Shown here: piece after piece, positions 1 through 6,505 of the stretch
How positions within the stretch are numbered: the stretch's first letter is position 1
How the letters are laid out: each line of letters opens with the position of its first letter
Source of the DNA: Alkaliphilus sp.
GTDB lineage: Bacteria > Bacillota > Clostridia > Peptostreptococcales > Natronincolaceae
Reading direction: 5' to 3'
Length of the DNA stretch: 7,010 bases
NCBI GenBank assembly: GCA_023230535.1
Contig: JALNXC010000059.1
Coordinates: 1-7,010, forward strand
The notes under the pieces: model-generated
Databases searched by the model: none
What the model saw: only the letters and a program-made list of their open reading frames with translations
What the model was told of the DNA's origin: nothing
Position numbers and translations under genes: made by a program

Positions 1-326
1 AATTTTTAAACAGGATAGATGAAATAGTGATGTTTAGGCCGCTGCAAAAAGATGAGATATTCAAGATAATTGATCTGCAGATAGATGAAATTAAATCGAG
101 GCTTGAGGACAGACAGATAGATATCAATTTTATCGATGAAGCAAAGGAATTAGTTTTAAACAGGGCATATTCAACTCAATATGGTGCCAGGCCTGTCAAA
201 AGATTTTTACAGAAAGAGGTTGAAACCGGGATAGGGAGGCTCATTATTAAAGGAGATGTAAAAGACAAGGACACTATTACGGTTATGGTTGAACAAGGGG
301 AATTGGCATTGATGCTTAACAGTTAA
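1..326 (+). CDS. clpB: ATP-dependent chaperone ClpB, C-terminal end (partial)
   Basis: This is the last 107 codons of an AAA+ disaggregase gene whose 5' part lies outside the window. ClpB is a cytosolic hexamer that threads aggregated proteins through its pore and works with DnaK. The reading frame is open from base 3 and starts FLNRIDEIVMFRPL, the conserved end of the second ATPase module. It continues into the small C-terminal domain with the sensor-2 motif GARPVKR at bases 183-203, whose arginine contacts nucleotide. The RFLQKEVET stretch after it is typical of ClpB rather than ClpA or ClpC, although ClpC cannot be fully excluded from a C-terminal fragment. The end is normal with a TAA stop. 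No convincing terminator hairpin follows before the next gene. Confidence 0.9.
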   Translation, partial: FLNRIDEIVMFRPLQKDEIFKIIDLQIDEIKSRLEDRQIDINFIDEAKELVLNRAYSTQYGARPVKRFLQKEVETGIGRLIIKGDVKDKDTITVMVEQGELALMLNS

Positions 327-450
327 TATGAAACAACGTGGAGAGCTTTTATCGGGAGATAATACGGTAAAATCGGGTGCATTTGGGAATTTGGAGGTTA
401 GATTAAGCGATATATTTTAGTAGATCAATTATCCGGGGCAGGTGAAAATT

Positions 451-1026
451 ATGAGAAGAAAAGACAGGGAGATGGACAGGGAATTCGGTATTGAGATTAT
501 AGATAGATCCAAGTATGGTGTTCTTTCCATGATCGCCGAAGGCAATGAACCTTACGGGCTGCCTCTTTCTATTGTGAGGGATGGAGAATATTTGTATTTT
601 CATTCGGCAATGGACGGAAGGAAGGTAAAAACCCTCGCAAAAAATCCGAATGTCAGTGTGGTTTTTGTCGGAGAAATCAGGGTCCCGGAAAACTACACTA
701 AGGAAGAATTAGATGAAATGGCAAAAGATAAAACCAAAGCATCATTGCTTATCAGCAAAGTTTTTACAACTGAATATGAATCTGCAATTGTAAAAGGCAG
801 GGTAAAATTGGTAGAGGATGAACAAGAAAAAGTTAGGGCCATGAGGCTTATATGCAAAAAATATACTCCGGCAAAAATGGATTATTTTGATATGGCAATT
901 AAAGCGGGGTTAAAAAGAACAAATATATATATGATAGAAATAAAAGAAATTAAGGCCAAAAGGAAAAAATATGATGCACATGGTGAGGAAATAAAAGGGA
1001 TGCAAGGGAAAAATGTTGTTTTATAG
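451..1026 (+). CDS. pyridoxamine 5'-phosphate oxidase-fold (NimA-like) flavoprotein
   Basis: The protein has 191 residues and belongs to the split-barrel, flavin-binding family that includes 5-nitroimidazole reductase NimA and PNPOx-like proteins. Family hallmarks are the MRRKDREM start, PYGLPLS at residues 34-40, the strand YLYFHSA followed by GRKVKTLAKNPNVSVVFVG (about 47-74), and a later ESAIVKGRVKLV strand (110-121). Such proteins are cytosolic and usually bind FMN; the substrate here is unknown, and a nim-type drug-resistance role should not be assumed. A GTG nine bases upstream (442) is in frame, but ATG 451 is chosen because AGGTGA at 440-445 sits five bases before it and the family normally begins MRRKDR. 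It appears to be a single-gene unit closed by a terminator downstream. Confidence 0.85.
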   Translation: MRRKDREMDREFGIEIIDRSKYGVLSMIAEGNEPYGLPLSIVRDGEYLYFHSAMDGRKVKTLAKNPNVSVVFVGEIRVPENYTKEELDEMAKDKTKASLLISKVFTTEYESAIVKGRVKLVEDEQEKVRAMRLICKKYTPAKMDYFDMAIKAGLKRTNIYMIEIKEIKAKRKKYDAHGEEIKGMQGKNVVL

Positions 1027-1095
1027 CAGATAGTATAAGTTAAAATTAAAAATTTTATGATTGTACTCTTAAAATCGGGGCGTAGCAATATAGAT

Positions 1096-1133
1096 TAGCT
1101 TCGGAAATATAATTTTCGGGGCTATTTTTGTTA
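1096..1133 (+). terminator. rho-independent terminator after the NimA-like gene
   Basis: Bases 1097-1107 can pair with 1113-1123 in an 11-bp stem that includes three G-U pairs, with a five-base loop at 1108-1112. The outer pair 1096/1124 extends it. A U-rich tract (TTTTTGTT) follows directly at 1125. It lies about 70 bases after the stop at 1026 and just before the next promoter, so it separates the flavoprotein gene from the signalling operon. Confidence 0.7.
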
Positions 1134-1142
1134 TTGCAGATG

Positions 1143-1171
1143 TTGACAGGGAAAATAAAGGGCTATATAAT
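1143..1171 (+). promoter_or_regulatory. sigma-A promoter of the signalling operon
   Basis: A perfect -35 box TTGACA (1143-1148) is separated by exactly 17 bases from a perfect -10 box TATAAT (1166-1171). Transcription would start near 1178 and give an untranslated leader of about 98 bases before the ATG at 1276. Such a consensus match predicts strong housekeeping transcription, unless a repressor acts on it; no operator was recognised. Confidence 0.85.
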
Positions 1172-1275
1172 GAAATTTACTATGTATGGTTTAATTTGGA
1201 TAAGAATTTACCGAAATTTTTAGGAATTTGCTCCGGTTCGATAGCTGTCATATGATTGTTTTAGGAGGGCATAGG

Positions 1276-1641
1276 ATGAATAAAATACTTGTGGTAGATG
1301 ATGAAAGGGCACTTAGGTTGCTTGTAGTAGATACCTTGGAAATCGGTGACTATGAAATATTTGAAACCGACAATGGTATAGACGCACTGGAGATTGCAAA
1401 AAATAAGAAACCGAATCTGATTATACTTGATGTGATGATGCCGGGTATGACCGGGTACGAGGTTTGTGAACATATTAAAACTAATCCGGATTTGGCACAT
1501 ATAAAAATTCTTATATTAACTGCCAAGGGACAACAGGCCGATAGAAAAGCAGCAAAATATGCGTTGGCAGATTATTATCTTTCTAAACCTTTCAGCCCCA
1601 TGGAGCTTTTGTTGATGGTTGAGAAAATTATCGAAGATTAA
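1276..1641 (+). CDS. stand-alone response regulator receiver (REC) protein
   Basis: This 121-residue protein is a single receiver domain with no output domain, similar in size to Spo0F and CheY. The phosphorylation site is complete: acidic pair D8-D9 in ILVVDDE, phosphoacceptor D52 in LIILDVMMPGMTG, T82 in LILTAK, and K104 in YLSKPF. The usual GADDY before the lysine reads ALADYY. ATG 1276 is chosen because AGGAGGG (1263-1269) lies six bases upstream and the domain begins right there; an in-frame extension upstream lacks a binding site and family similarity. It is the first gene of the operon, 20 bases before the kinase. It probably serves as a phosphate shuttle, phosphate sink, or protein-binding switch for that kinase. 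Its target is not visible. Confidence 0.93.
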   Translation: MNKILVVDDERALRLLVVDTLEIGDYEIFETDNGIDALEIAKNKKPNLIILDVMMPGMTGYEVCEHIKTNPDLAHIKILILTAKGQQADRKAAKYALADYYLSKPFSPMELLLMVEKIIED

Positions 1642-1661
1642 AAATTGGAGGGCATAAATCG

Positions 1662-3467
1662 GTGGAAAATGAAATAATAAAAGCAAAAAAACAACTGGAA
1701 GAAGCAAACAGACGGCTGCAAAAAAAACAACACTCGTTGAAAGAACAAAATGCGATTATTGAAAAGTTAAATGTAAGGTTAAAAAATGAAAACAAACGAA
1801 GCCAGCAACAGAAAGAAACATTACAGGCTATAGTTGATTCCATAGGGGCAGGAATTGTAATGATGGATTTAAAAGGGGAAATAATCTTTATAAATGAAGC
1901 CTGGAGGGATTTATTCGGTTATCTTTATTTCAATAAGGGTTATAATTCAAAAGGCAACTTTTACATAGATGATAATATCGATTTTAGCACAGAGTTTTTT
2001 TTCAGAGAGATGCTGACCGGTATGGAAAACAAGGATAAGATTTTTAATAAGCTGATCAGTTTGATACATGACAGGGACAGCAAGTATTCGGTAGACATAG
2101 AGCAACTAAGCCCTGTAAGAAGGTTTATTAATCTATATTCTAATCCGTGCATGAGTCATGCCGGACGTGATTTTGGCAGAGTTTTTATTGCAAGGGATAT
2201 TTCACATCAAAAAGAAGTGGATAGGCTCAAGTTGGAATTAGTGAGCACAGTAAGCCATGAATTGAGAACTCCCATGAGCAGTATTTTGGGATTTTCCGAA
2301 TTAATACTTACAAGAAAACTTTCCAAGGATCGCTATAAAGAATATGTAGAGATAATAAATTCCGAGGCAAGGAGACTTACCAGTTTAATTAATAACTTTC
2401 TTGATATTCAAAGGATGGAAAGCGGGCAACAGGTATTTAACAAACAATTTAATTCTATGTCCCAAATAATTGAAGAAGTCGTCAGGTTGTTTGAAGGCAC
2501 CGGGGATAATCACCTTATTATTTATAATAACAGTAAAAAAAATATGCCTCAAATCTATTGTGATCGAGATAAAATGTTGCAGGTTTTATCAAATCTGTTA
2601 TCTAATGCTATAAAATATTCACCGGACGGTGGAGAAATAAAAGTGGATCTGACAGCAGAAAACGGATATGCAAAAGTTAGTGTAACGGATCAGGGGCTGG
2701 GTATCCCGGAATATATAAAGGATAAAATTTTTACTAAATTCTATAGGATAGATAATGATAAAAGGAGGGATATCGGCGGAACCGGATTAGGATTGGCAAT
2801 TTGTAAGGAAATTATTAAGGCGCATGGGGGGAAGCTAGGGATTGATTCAACTTATGGGCAGGGCAGCACCTTCTATTTTCGTATTCCGTTGTTAGACAGT
2901 ATACCGGGTGATATAGAAGGTATTGAAGAAATTTGTACTTCAAGTGTTACAAATAACGGACAGCTTCTCATCGTAGAAGATGATATGACCATGGTTAAAC
3001 TTATAAAAGAGATTCTCAAAAACGAATGTATTGAAATGCATTCTGTGGGTAGCGGAGAGGAAGCAATAAAATTAGCAACAGAACATGATTATCGGTTGTT
3101 TATATTGGATATTGTTCTAAAAGGTCGGTTGAACGGGTGGGATGTTGTTAAAGAATTAAAAAACAATCCTTCTACGGCGGACATACCTATCATTATTTCG
3201 AGTATATATGAAAATAAGAATGATTCTTCATGCACTGATATTTCAGATTATCTTGTAAAGCCTTTTAAGCCGGAGCAATTGATTAAGGTAGTAAAAAAGG
3301 CATTAGAAGGAACCTTGGATTCAAAGATGGCGGTAAATATTGACAAAGAACTTGAGGAGGAAATTTTGTTGTTACTGAAAAATAAGGGTATGAGTGCAAA
3401 AAGCATTGAGCATTCGGGAGATACACTTATTATAACCCTGGACAGGGAGGAGGGTTTTTTCGAATGA
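1662..3467 (+). CDS. soluble hybrid sensor histidine kinase (PAS-HisKA-HATPase-REC)
   Basis: This 601-residue kinase has no membrane segment or signal peptide, so it senses a cytosolic cue or a partner. Residues 2-55 form a charged coiled coil, and about 53-180 a PAS domain; no haem- or iron-sulfur-binding signature was seen. HisKA carries the phosphorylated histidine H199 in STVSHELRTP. The ATPase domain shows the N-box (N311, N315), the DQGLGIP G1 box (343-349), F357-F360, and GGTGLGLAI (372-380). A receiver spans about 433-548 with E439-D440-D441, phosphoacceptor D483, S513 and K533. About 50 residues of unrecognised acidic tail follow. Translation starts at GTG 1662, nine bases after GGAGGG (1647-1652). 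The stop overlaps the next start by four bases (ATGA), indicating coupling. It likely phosphorylates its own receiver, then the HPt of the next protein. Confidence 0.93.
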   Translation: MENEIIKAKKQLEEANRRLQKKQHSLKEQNAIIEKLNVRLKNENKRSQQQKETLQAIVDSIGAGIVMMDLKGEIIFINEAWRDLFGYLYFNKGYNSKGNFYIDDNIDFSTEFFFREMLTGMENKDKIFNKLISLIHDRDSKYSVDIEQLSPVRRFINLYSNPCMSHAGRDFGRVFIARDISHQKEVDRLKLELVSTVSHELRTPMSSILGFSELILTRKLSKDRYKEYVEIINSEARRLTSLINNFLDIQRMESGQQVFNKQFNSMSQIIEEVVRLFEGTGDNHLIIYNNSKKNMPQIYCDRDKMLQVLSNLLSNAIKYSPDGGEIKVDLTAENGYAKVSVTDQGLGIPEYIKDKIFTKFYRIDNDKRRDIGGTGLGLAICKEIIKAHGGKLGIDSTYGQGSTFYFRIPLLDSIPGDIEGIEEICTSSVTNNGQLLIVEDDMTMVKLIKEILKNECIEMHSVGSGEEAIKLATEHDYRLFILDIVLKGRLNGWDVVKELKNNPSTADIPIIISSIYENKNDSSCTDISDYLVKPFKPEQLIKVVKKALEGTLDSKMAVNIDKELEEEILLLLKNKGMSAKSIEHSGDTLIITLDREEGFFE

Positions 3468-5116
3468 AAAACGAAAAAATGGAAGCGCTTATGCAAATTG
3501 CACAGAAAAATTTTATCGAAGAACTCAATGTTAGGGTAGAAAAAATGGAGAAATTGCTTACCTTATGTGAGGATAAGTGTAATGAGCACGATACTCAAAA
3601 CATACTGAATTTTTTTCACATGATGAATGGCACAGCTGCGACACTTGGGCTGAGCCATTTAGCCTGTATTGGGGAGAAATGGGAGACAAAACTTAGAAAT
3701 TTAATAGAACAGGGAATTGGTCTGGATATGGTAACACTTAAGGATATATATGCAGAAATAATTGAAATCAAGCATAAAATTGGTTATCTAAGAGAAAATA
3801 AAACAGTAAAAACTCATGTCTCCTTAAAAAAGGGTTATACAAATATATCGGATAGGGGCAAGGTCCTGTTGGTGGATGATGATATAACAATTCTCAAATT
3901 GCTGGAAAATGCTTTAACTACTGAAGGATATACCGTATATATTTGTGATGATTCGGCATCGGCTTTCGATCTTGTTGCCGTTACCGGGCCGGATGTTATA
4001 ATACTGGATATTATGATGCCTGAAATTGACGGATATGAATTGTTGGAAAGAATTAAAAAAAGGCCTGAGTATTCTGATATACATGTAATTTTTTTAAGTT
4101 CTGTTGACAGCATTAATGACAAAATCAAGGGATTAAGGTTAGGGGCAGACGATTATATTACAAAACCGTTCATTATAGATGAAGTAGTGGTCAGAATTGA
4201 GACAATTCTTAGAATGTCGAATAAATACAGGAAAAAACTTTTTAAAGACGATTTAACGGGTGCGTATTCCAGGTATTATTTTAATCAGCGTATTGCCGAA
4301 GAGATTGAAAGATACAAACGAAACGGGACTATATTTTCCATAGTATTTATTGATATAGACCATTATAAAGTGATTAACGATAAATATGGGCACCATGTTG
4401 GCGATTTTGTATTAAAAGAACTTACATCTTGTTTTATTAAGAATATAAGAAAATGTGACAGTTTTTATAGATATGGAGGAGAAGAATTTGTTATACTTCT
4501 GCCGGATACGTTGGAATTAACGTCTTATACGGTTGTTGACAGATTGAGAAAGGAACTTGCACAAAGCCCTATATCTGTTGGGGGGATAGATATAAATATC
4601 ACTTTTAGTGCCGGTGTTGCGCAGGTAAAAGATAAAGATATAACCGTAGAACAGTTAATTAGCAATGCCGACAGAGCAATGTATCAAGCGAAAAAATTTG
4701 GTAGAAACAGAGTAGTTATTTATGACGATGAAACAACCGTCAGAGATTTCAAGAAAACTTTGCTTTTGGTGGACGATGAAAATACTATCTTGAAATTTTT
4801 GGGATATAGGTTGTCCGACATCGGCTACAATATCGTTATGGCTAAAGACGGCAAAAGTGCTATTGAGTTAACCGAAAAGGTATATCCCGATGTTATTATA
4901 TTGGATCTCATTCTTCCCGATATGGACGGTCTTGAAGTGTGCAAACGAATTAAAAATAAAGATGCTGTTTATTCGACAAAGGTCATAATACTGTCCAAGA
5001 GAAAAGAAAAAGAAGATATTGTGGAGGGGTTATATGCAGGAGCAGACGATTATTTAACAAAACCTTTCTCTATGATTGAATTAGAGGCGCGGATTAAGAG
5101 AATGTTAAATGATTGA
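3464..5116 (+). CDS. HPt-REC-GGDEF-REC phosphorelay diguanylate cyclase
   Basis: This 550-residue cytosolic protein should make cyclic-di-GMP from two GTP under phosphorelay control. An N-terminal HPt domain (about 1-115) carries H52 in FFHMMNGTAATLG, where the usual lysine three residues after the histidine is asparagine. Receiver 1 (about 132-250) has D138-D139, D182, S212 and K234. The GGDEF domain (about 258-420) has the metal-site D297, N305 and D314 for guanine, and an intact GGEEF at 338-342. An RxxD inhibitory site (R329, D332) is placed five residues before it, as in PleD. Receiver 2 (about 431-548) has D437-D438, D481, S511 and K533. ATG 3464 overlaps the kinase stop and follows AGGAGG (3448-3453). 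It is the operon's probable output. All catalytic residues are present, so activity is expected but not proved. Confidence 0.93.
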   Translation: MKNEKMEALMQIAQKNFIEELNVRVEKMEKLLTLCEDKCNEHDTQNILNFFHMMNGTAATLGLSHLACIGEKWETKLRNLIEQGIGLDMVTLKDIYAEIIEIKHKIGYLRENKTVKTHVSLKKGYTNISDRGKVLLVDDDITILKLLENALTTEGYTVYICDDSASAFDLVAVTGPDVIILDIMMPEIDGYELLERIKKRPEYSDIHVIFLSSVDSINDKIKGLRLGADDYITKPFIIDEVVVRIETILRMSNKYRKKLFKDDLTGAYSRYYFNQRIAEEIERYKRNGTIFSIVFIDIDHYKVINDKYGHHVGDFVLKELTSCFIKNIRKCDSFYRYGGEEFVILLPDTLELTSYTVVDRLRKELAQSPISVGGIDINITFSAGVAQVKDKDITVEQLISNADRAMYQAKKFGRNRVVIYDDETTVRDFKKTLLLVDDENTILKFLGYRLSDIGYNIVMAKDGKSAIELTEKVYPDVIILDLILPDMDGLEVCKRIKNKDAVYSTKVIILSKRKEKEDIVEGLYAGADDYLTKPFSMIELEARIKRMLND

Positions 5117-5165
5117 GATATAATCGGATCTTGCATATATTTTATAATAAGTTGGCGGGTAAAAT

Positions 5166-5828
5166 TTATCCCCTTGTTATTTTAGTGATTTTAAGCATAT
5201 TCAATCCGCTGCTTATGAAATATATTGAAAATATCATAATAAATATACCCAATAATAAAATAATTCGGCGATATATAGTGTCATTGAGTATCTTTTTACC
5301 TTTAGAAAATCCCGTGGATATTATTGTATACCACGTAAGGTCCGATAAAATATGCCCCACAAAGAAGAATAAAACCCCGATTAACCCAAGGGCAAAGGAT
5401 TGGCGTATTGATTCCATTCCTACCGATGACCACCAGATAATAAAATAAGGATTGATAGCGCTCACGAGGGTTCCCGACAGTACAAGGTTTTTCATTCCTG
5501 TTTTTTTGCTCCCTTTTTGATCTGTAAGGGAGACTGTTTTTTTTATAGCTGATCTTATCATTCCATATCCCATCCATGCAAGAAAGGCCCCTCCAAATAG
5601 GCCTATGAATCCTGCGACCATCGGATTAGAAAAAAAGTCCTTGAGCCCTAATGCCATAACTATGATCAATATAAGTTCCAAGGCCCCATGTCCCAATACT
5701 ACCATTGGGCCCGCTATCCATCCTTTTTTGAGACTCCCGTCAATTGTAACCCCCAACATGGGTCCGGGCATCATAGCACCCGAAAAACCTATTAAAAAGG
5801 CACTTATAAAAATCCCCCATAAAGCCAT
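5166..5828 (-). CDS. LysE-family amino acid exporter
   Basis: This 220-residue inner-membrane protein fits the LysE/RhtB translocator family, which exports amino acids or related small molecules using the membrane potential or a proton gradient. Hydrophobic segments lie near residues 4-25, 42-62, 68-92, 115-137, 146-172 and 186-210, matching the six-segment family plan. The N-terminal PGP (21-23) within GAMMPGPMLGV and the SAINPYFIIWW stretch (123-133) are family signatures. Substrate cannot be predicted. The ATG at 5828 is supported by GGGAAAGG (minus strand, 5838-5845) nine bases upstream. It converges on the cyclase gene with 49 bases between stops and no clear shared terminator. Length is normal. 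It lies next to the trp region, but divergent transcription gives no proof of tryptophan export. Confidence 0.88.
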   Translation of the reverse strand: MALWGIFISAFLIGFSGAMMPGPMLGVTIDGSLKKGWIAGPMVVLGHGALELILIIVMALGLKDFFSNPMVAGFIGLFGGAFLAWMGYGMIRSAIKKTVSLTDQKGSKKTGMKNLVLSGTLVSAINPYFIIWWSSVGMESIRQSFALGLIGVLFFFVGHILSDLTWYTIISTGFSKGKKILNDTIYRRIILLLGIFIMIFSIYFISSGLNMLKITKITRG

Positions 5829-6169
5829 ATAAATCAGCCTTTCCCGATCAGATATATATTTTTTGTTAAATATTTAAGTCGTCTATCCGCATTTATCTGT
5901 TGTTTTGATAGATTGATTATTTTTTGTAATTTTCCGGTTGAATTTAATATAGTATATCAAAAGGCACATACAATATCCAGGAATTTTTATGCTCACCCGA
6001 AGATATATAGTGTATTTGCAATTATATGTGGATAAATTAATATTGGCGAAAATATTAAATATACAGGAACTGAACGGATGGGTTTGAACAGATGTATTAA
6101 AAAATATTTTACGGGGATAAACTCAGTATGACATTTTAGTAAAATAGCTATAAAAAAACACATTTTTGC
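5829..6169. other. AT-rich intergenic region between the exporter and the trp leader
   Basis: About 340 bases separate the divergent exporter and T-box units. The exporter's binding site lies at 5838-5845, and its promoter should be nearby, but no convincing -35/-10 pair was found on the minus strand. A small perfect dyad (ATTTTA, one base, TAAAAT) covers 6132-6144, about 25 bases before the trp -35 box; its role is unknown. One 32-codon ORF (5989-6087) has only a weak AGGAA ahead of it and is not called as a gene. Otherwise nothing recognisable is seen. Confidence 0.6.
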
Positions 6170-6198
6170 TTGACAAGATGAAAAAATTATATTAGAAT
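6170..6198 (+). promoter_or_regulatory. sigma-A promoter of the trpB T-box transcript
   Basis: The -35 box TTGACA (6170-6175) and -10 box TAGAAT (6193-6198) are separated by exactly 17 bases. The predicted start near 6205 lies just before the T-box leader, which fits the usual arrangement of constitutive initiation followed by control through termination. Confidence 0.82.
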
Positions 6199-6204
6199 TT
6201 AGAA

Positions 6205-6494
6205 AACCGAATCATAAAAAATTCTGAGAGTGGAGATAGTAGATAGGTTATAAAGCCAAAGCGAGTTGGGAATGGTGGGAGCCCAATGCGGATAGGCTTA
6301 TCGAATGGGTCCATGAGAAGCTGTGTGAAATCCTTGGAGAGTATCATATGCCGTAAGTCTTACGTTATAGAGACAGGGTATCGAAATATATTATTTCTGT
6401 ACCTGGTAGAGTGAGATGATTTTATCATCTAAATTAGGTGGCAACGCGAACAGTCAACATTTCGTCCTATTATGGGGATCGAAATGTTTTTTTT
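6205..6494 (+). promoter_or_regulatory. T-box riboswitch leader sensing uncharged tRNA-Trp
   Basis: Stem I shows its basal pairing GTGGA/TCCAT (6230-6234 with 6310-6314), the AGTA motif of the specifier loop (6238-6241), the AGCGAG bulge motif (6260-6265) and the distal hairpin TTGGG/CCCAA (6266-6270 with 6282-6286) around AATGGTGGGAG. The specifier loop 3' side reads CGAATGGG, giving a UGG tryptophan codon at 6306-6308 followed by a purine. Further hairpins lie at 6374-6405 and 6414-6430. The T-box core AGGTGGCAACGCG is at 6436-6448 and its partner CGTCCT at 6463-6468. In the UGGN element N is C (6442), which pairs with G73, the usual bacterial tRNA-Trp discriminator base. Uncharged tRNA-Trp should stabilise the antiterminator and allow trpB transcription. 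The class is known; the tRNA identity rests on these two matches. Confidence 0.93.
6456..6494 (+). terminator. T-box-controlled intrinsic terminator
   Basis: AACATTTCG (6456-6464) pairs perfectly with CGAAATGTT (6480-6488). Inner pairs between TCC (6465-6467) and GGA (6476-6478) are possible, and an uninterrupted run of eight T covers 6487-6494. The 5' arm contains CGTCCT, the partner of the T-box core, so terminator and antiterminator exclude each other. Confidence 0.92.
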
Positions 6495-6505
6495 ATGACC
6501 TTTAT

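Noticed and set aside
1228..1275. Upstream 16-codon extension of the lone receiver
   Set aside because: The extension begins with a non-ATG codon without a binding site, while AGGAGGG lies ideally before ATG 1276 and the receiver fold starts right after it.
5117..5165. Possible bidirectional terminator between the converging cyclase and exporter genes
   Set aside because: GGGTAAAATTTATCCC near 5157-5173 looks like a dyad, but pairing beyond the three G-C pairs needs a bulge and leaves too small a loop; it also overlaps the exporter's stop codon.
5113..5448. Plus-strand 111-codon ORF overlapping the end of the cyclase gene
   Set aside because: It begins with TTG inside the cyclase stop region and runs antisense through the exporter gene, whose protein has clear family motifs. 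The plus-strand product resembles nothing known and has no convincing binding site.
5989..6087. 32-codon ORF in the gap before the trp promoter, containing one tryptophan codon near its end
   Set aside because: It was considered as a trp leader peptide, but it lies upstream of the trp promoter, has a single tryptophan and no attenuator nearby, and could occur by chance in AT-rich DNA.
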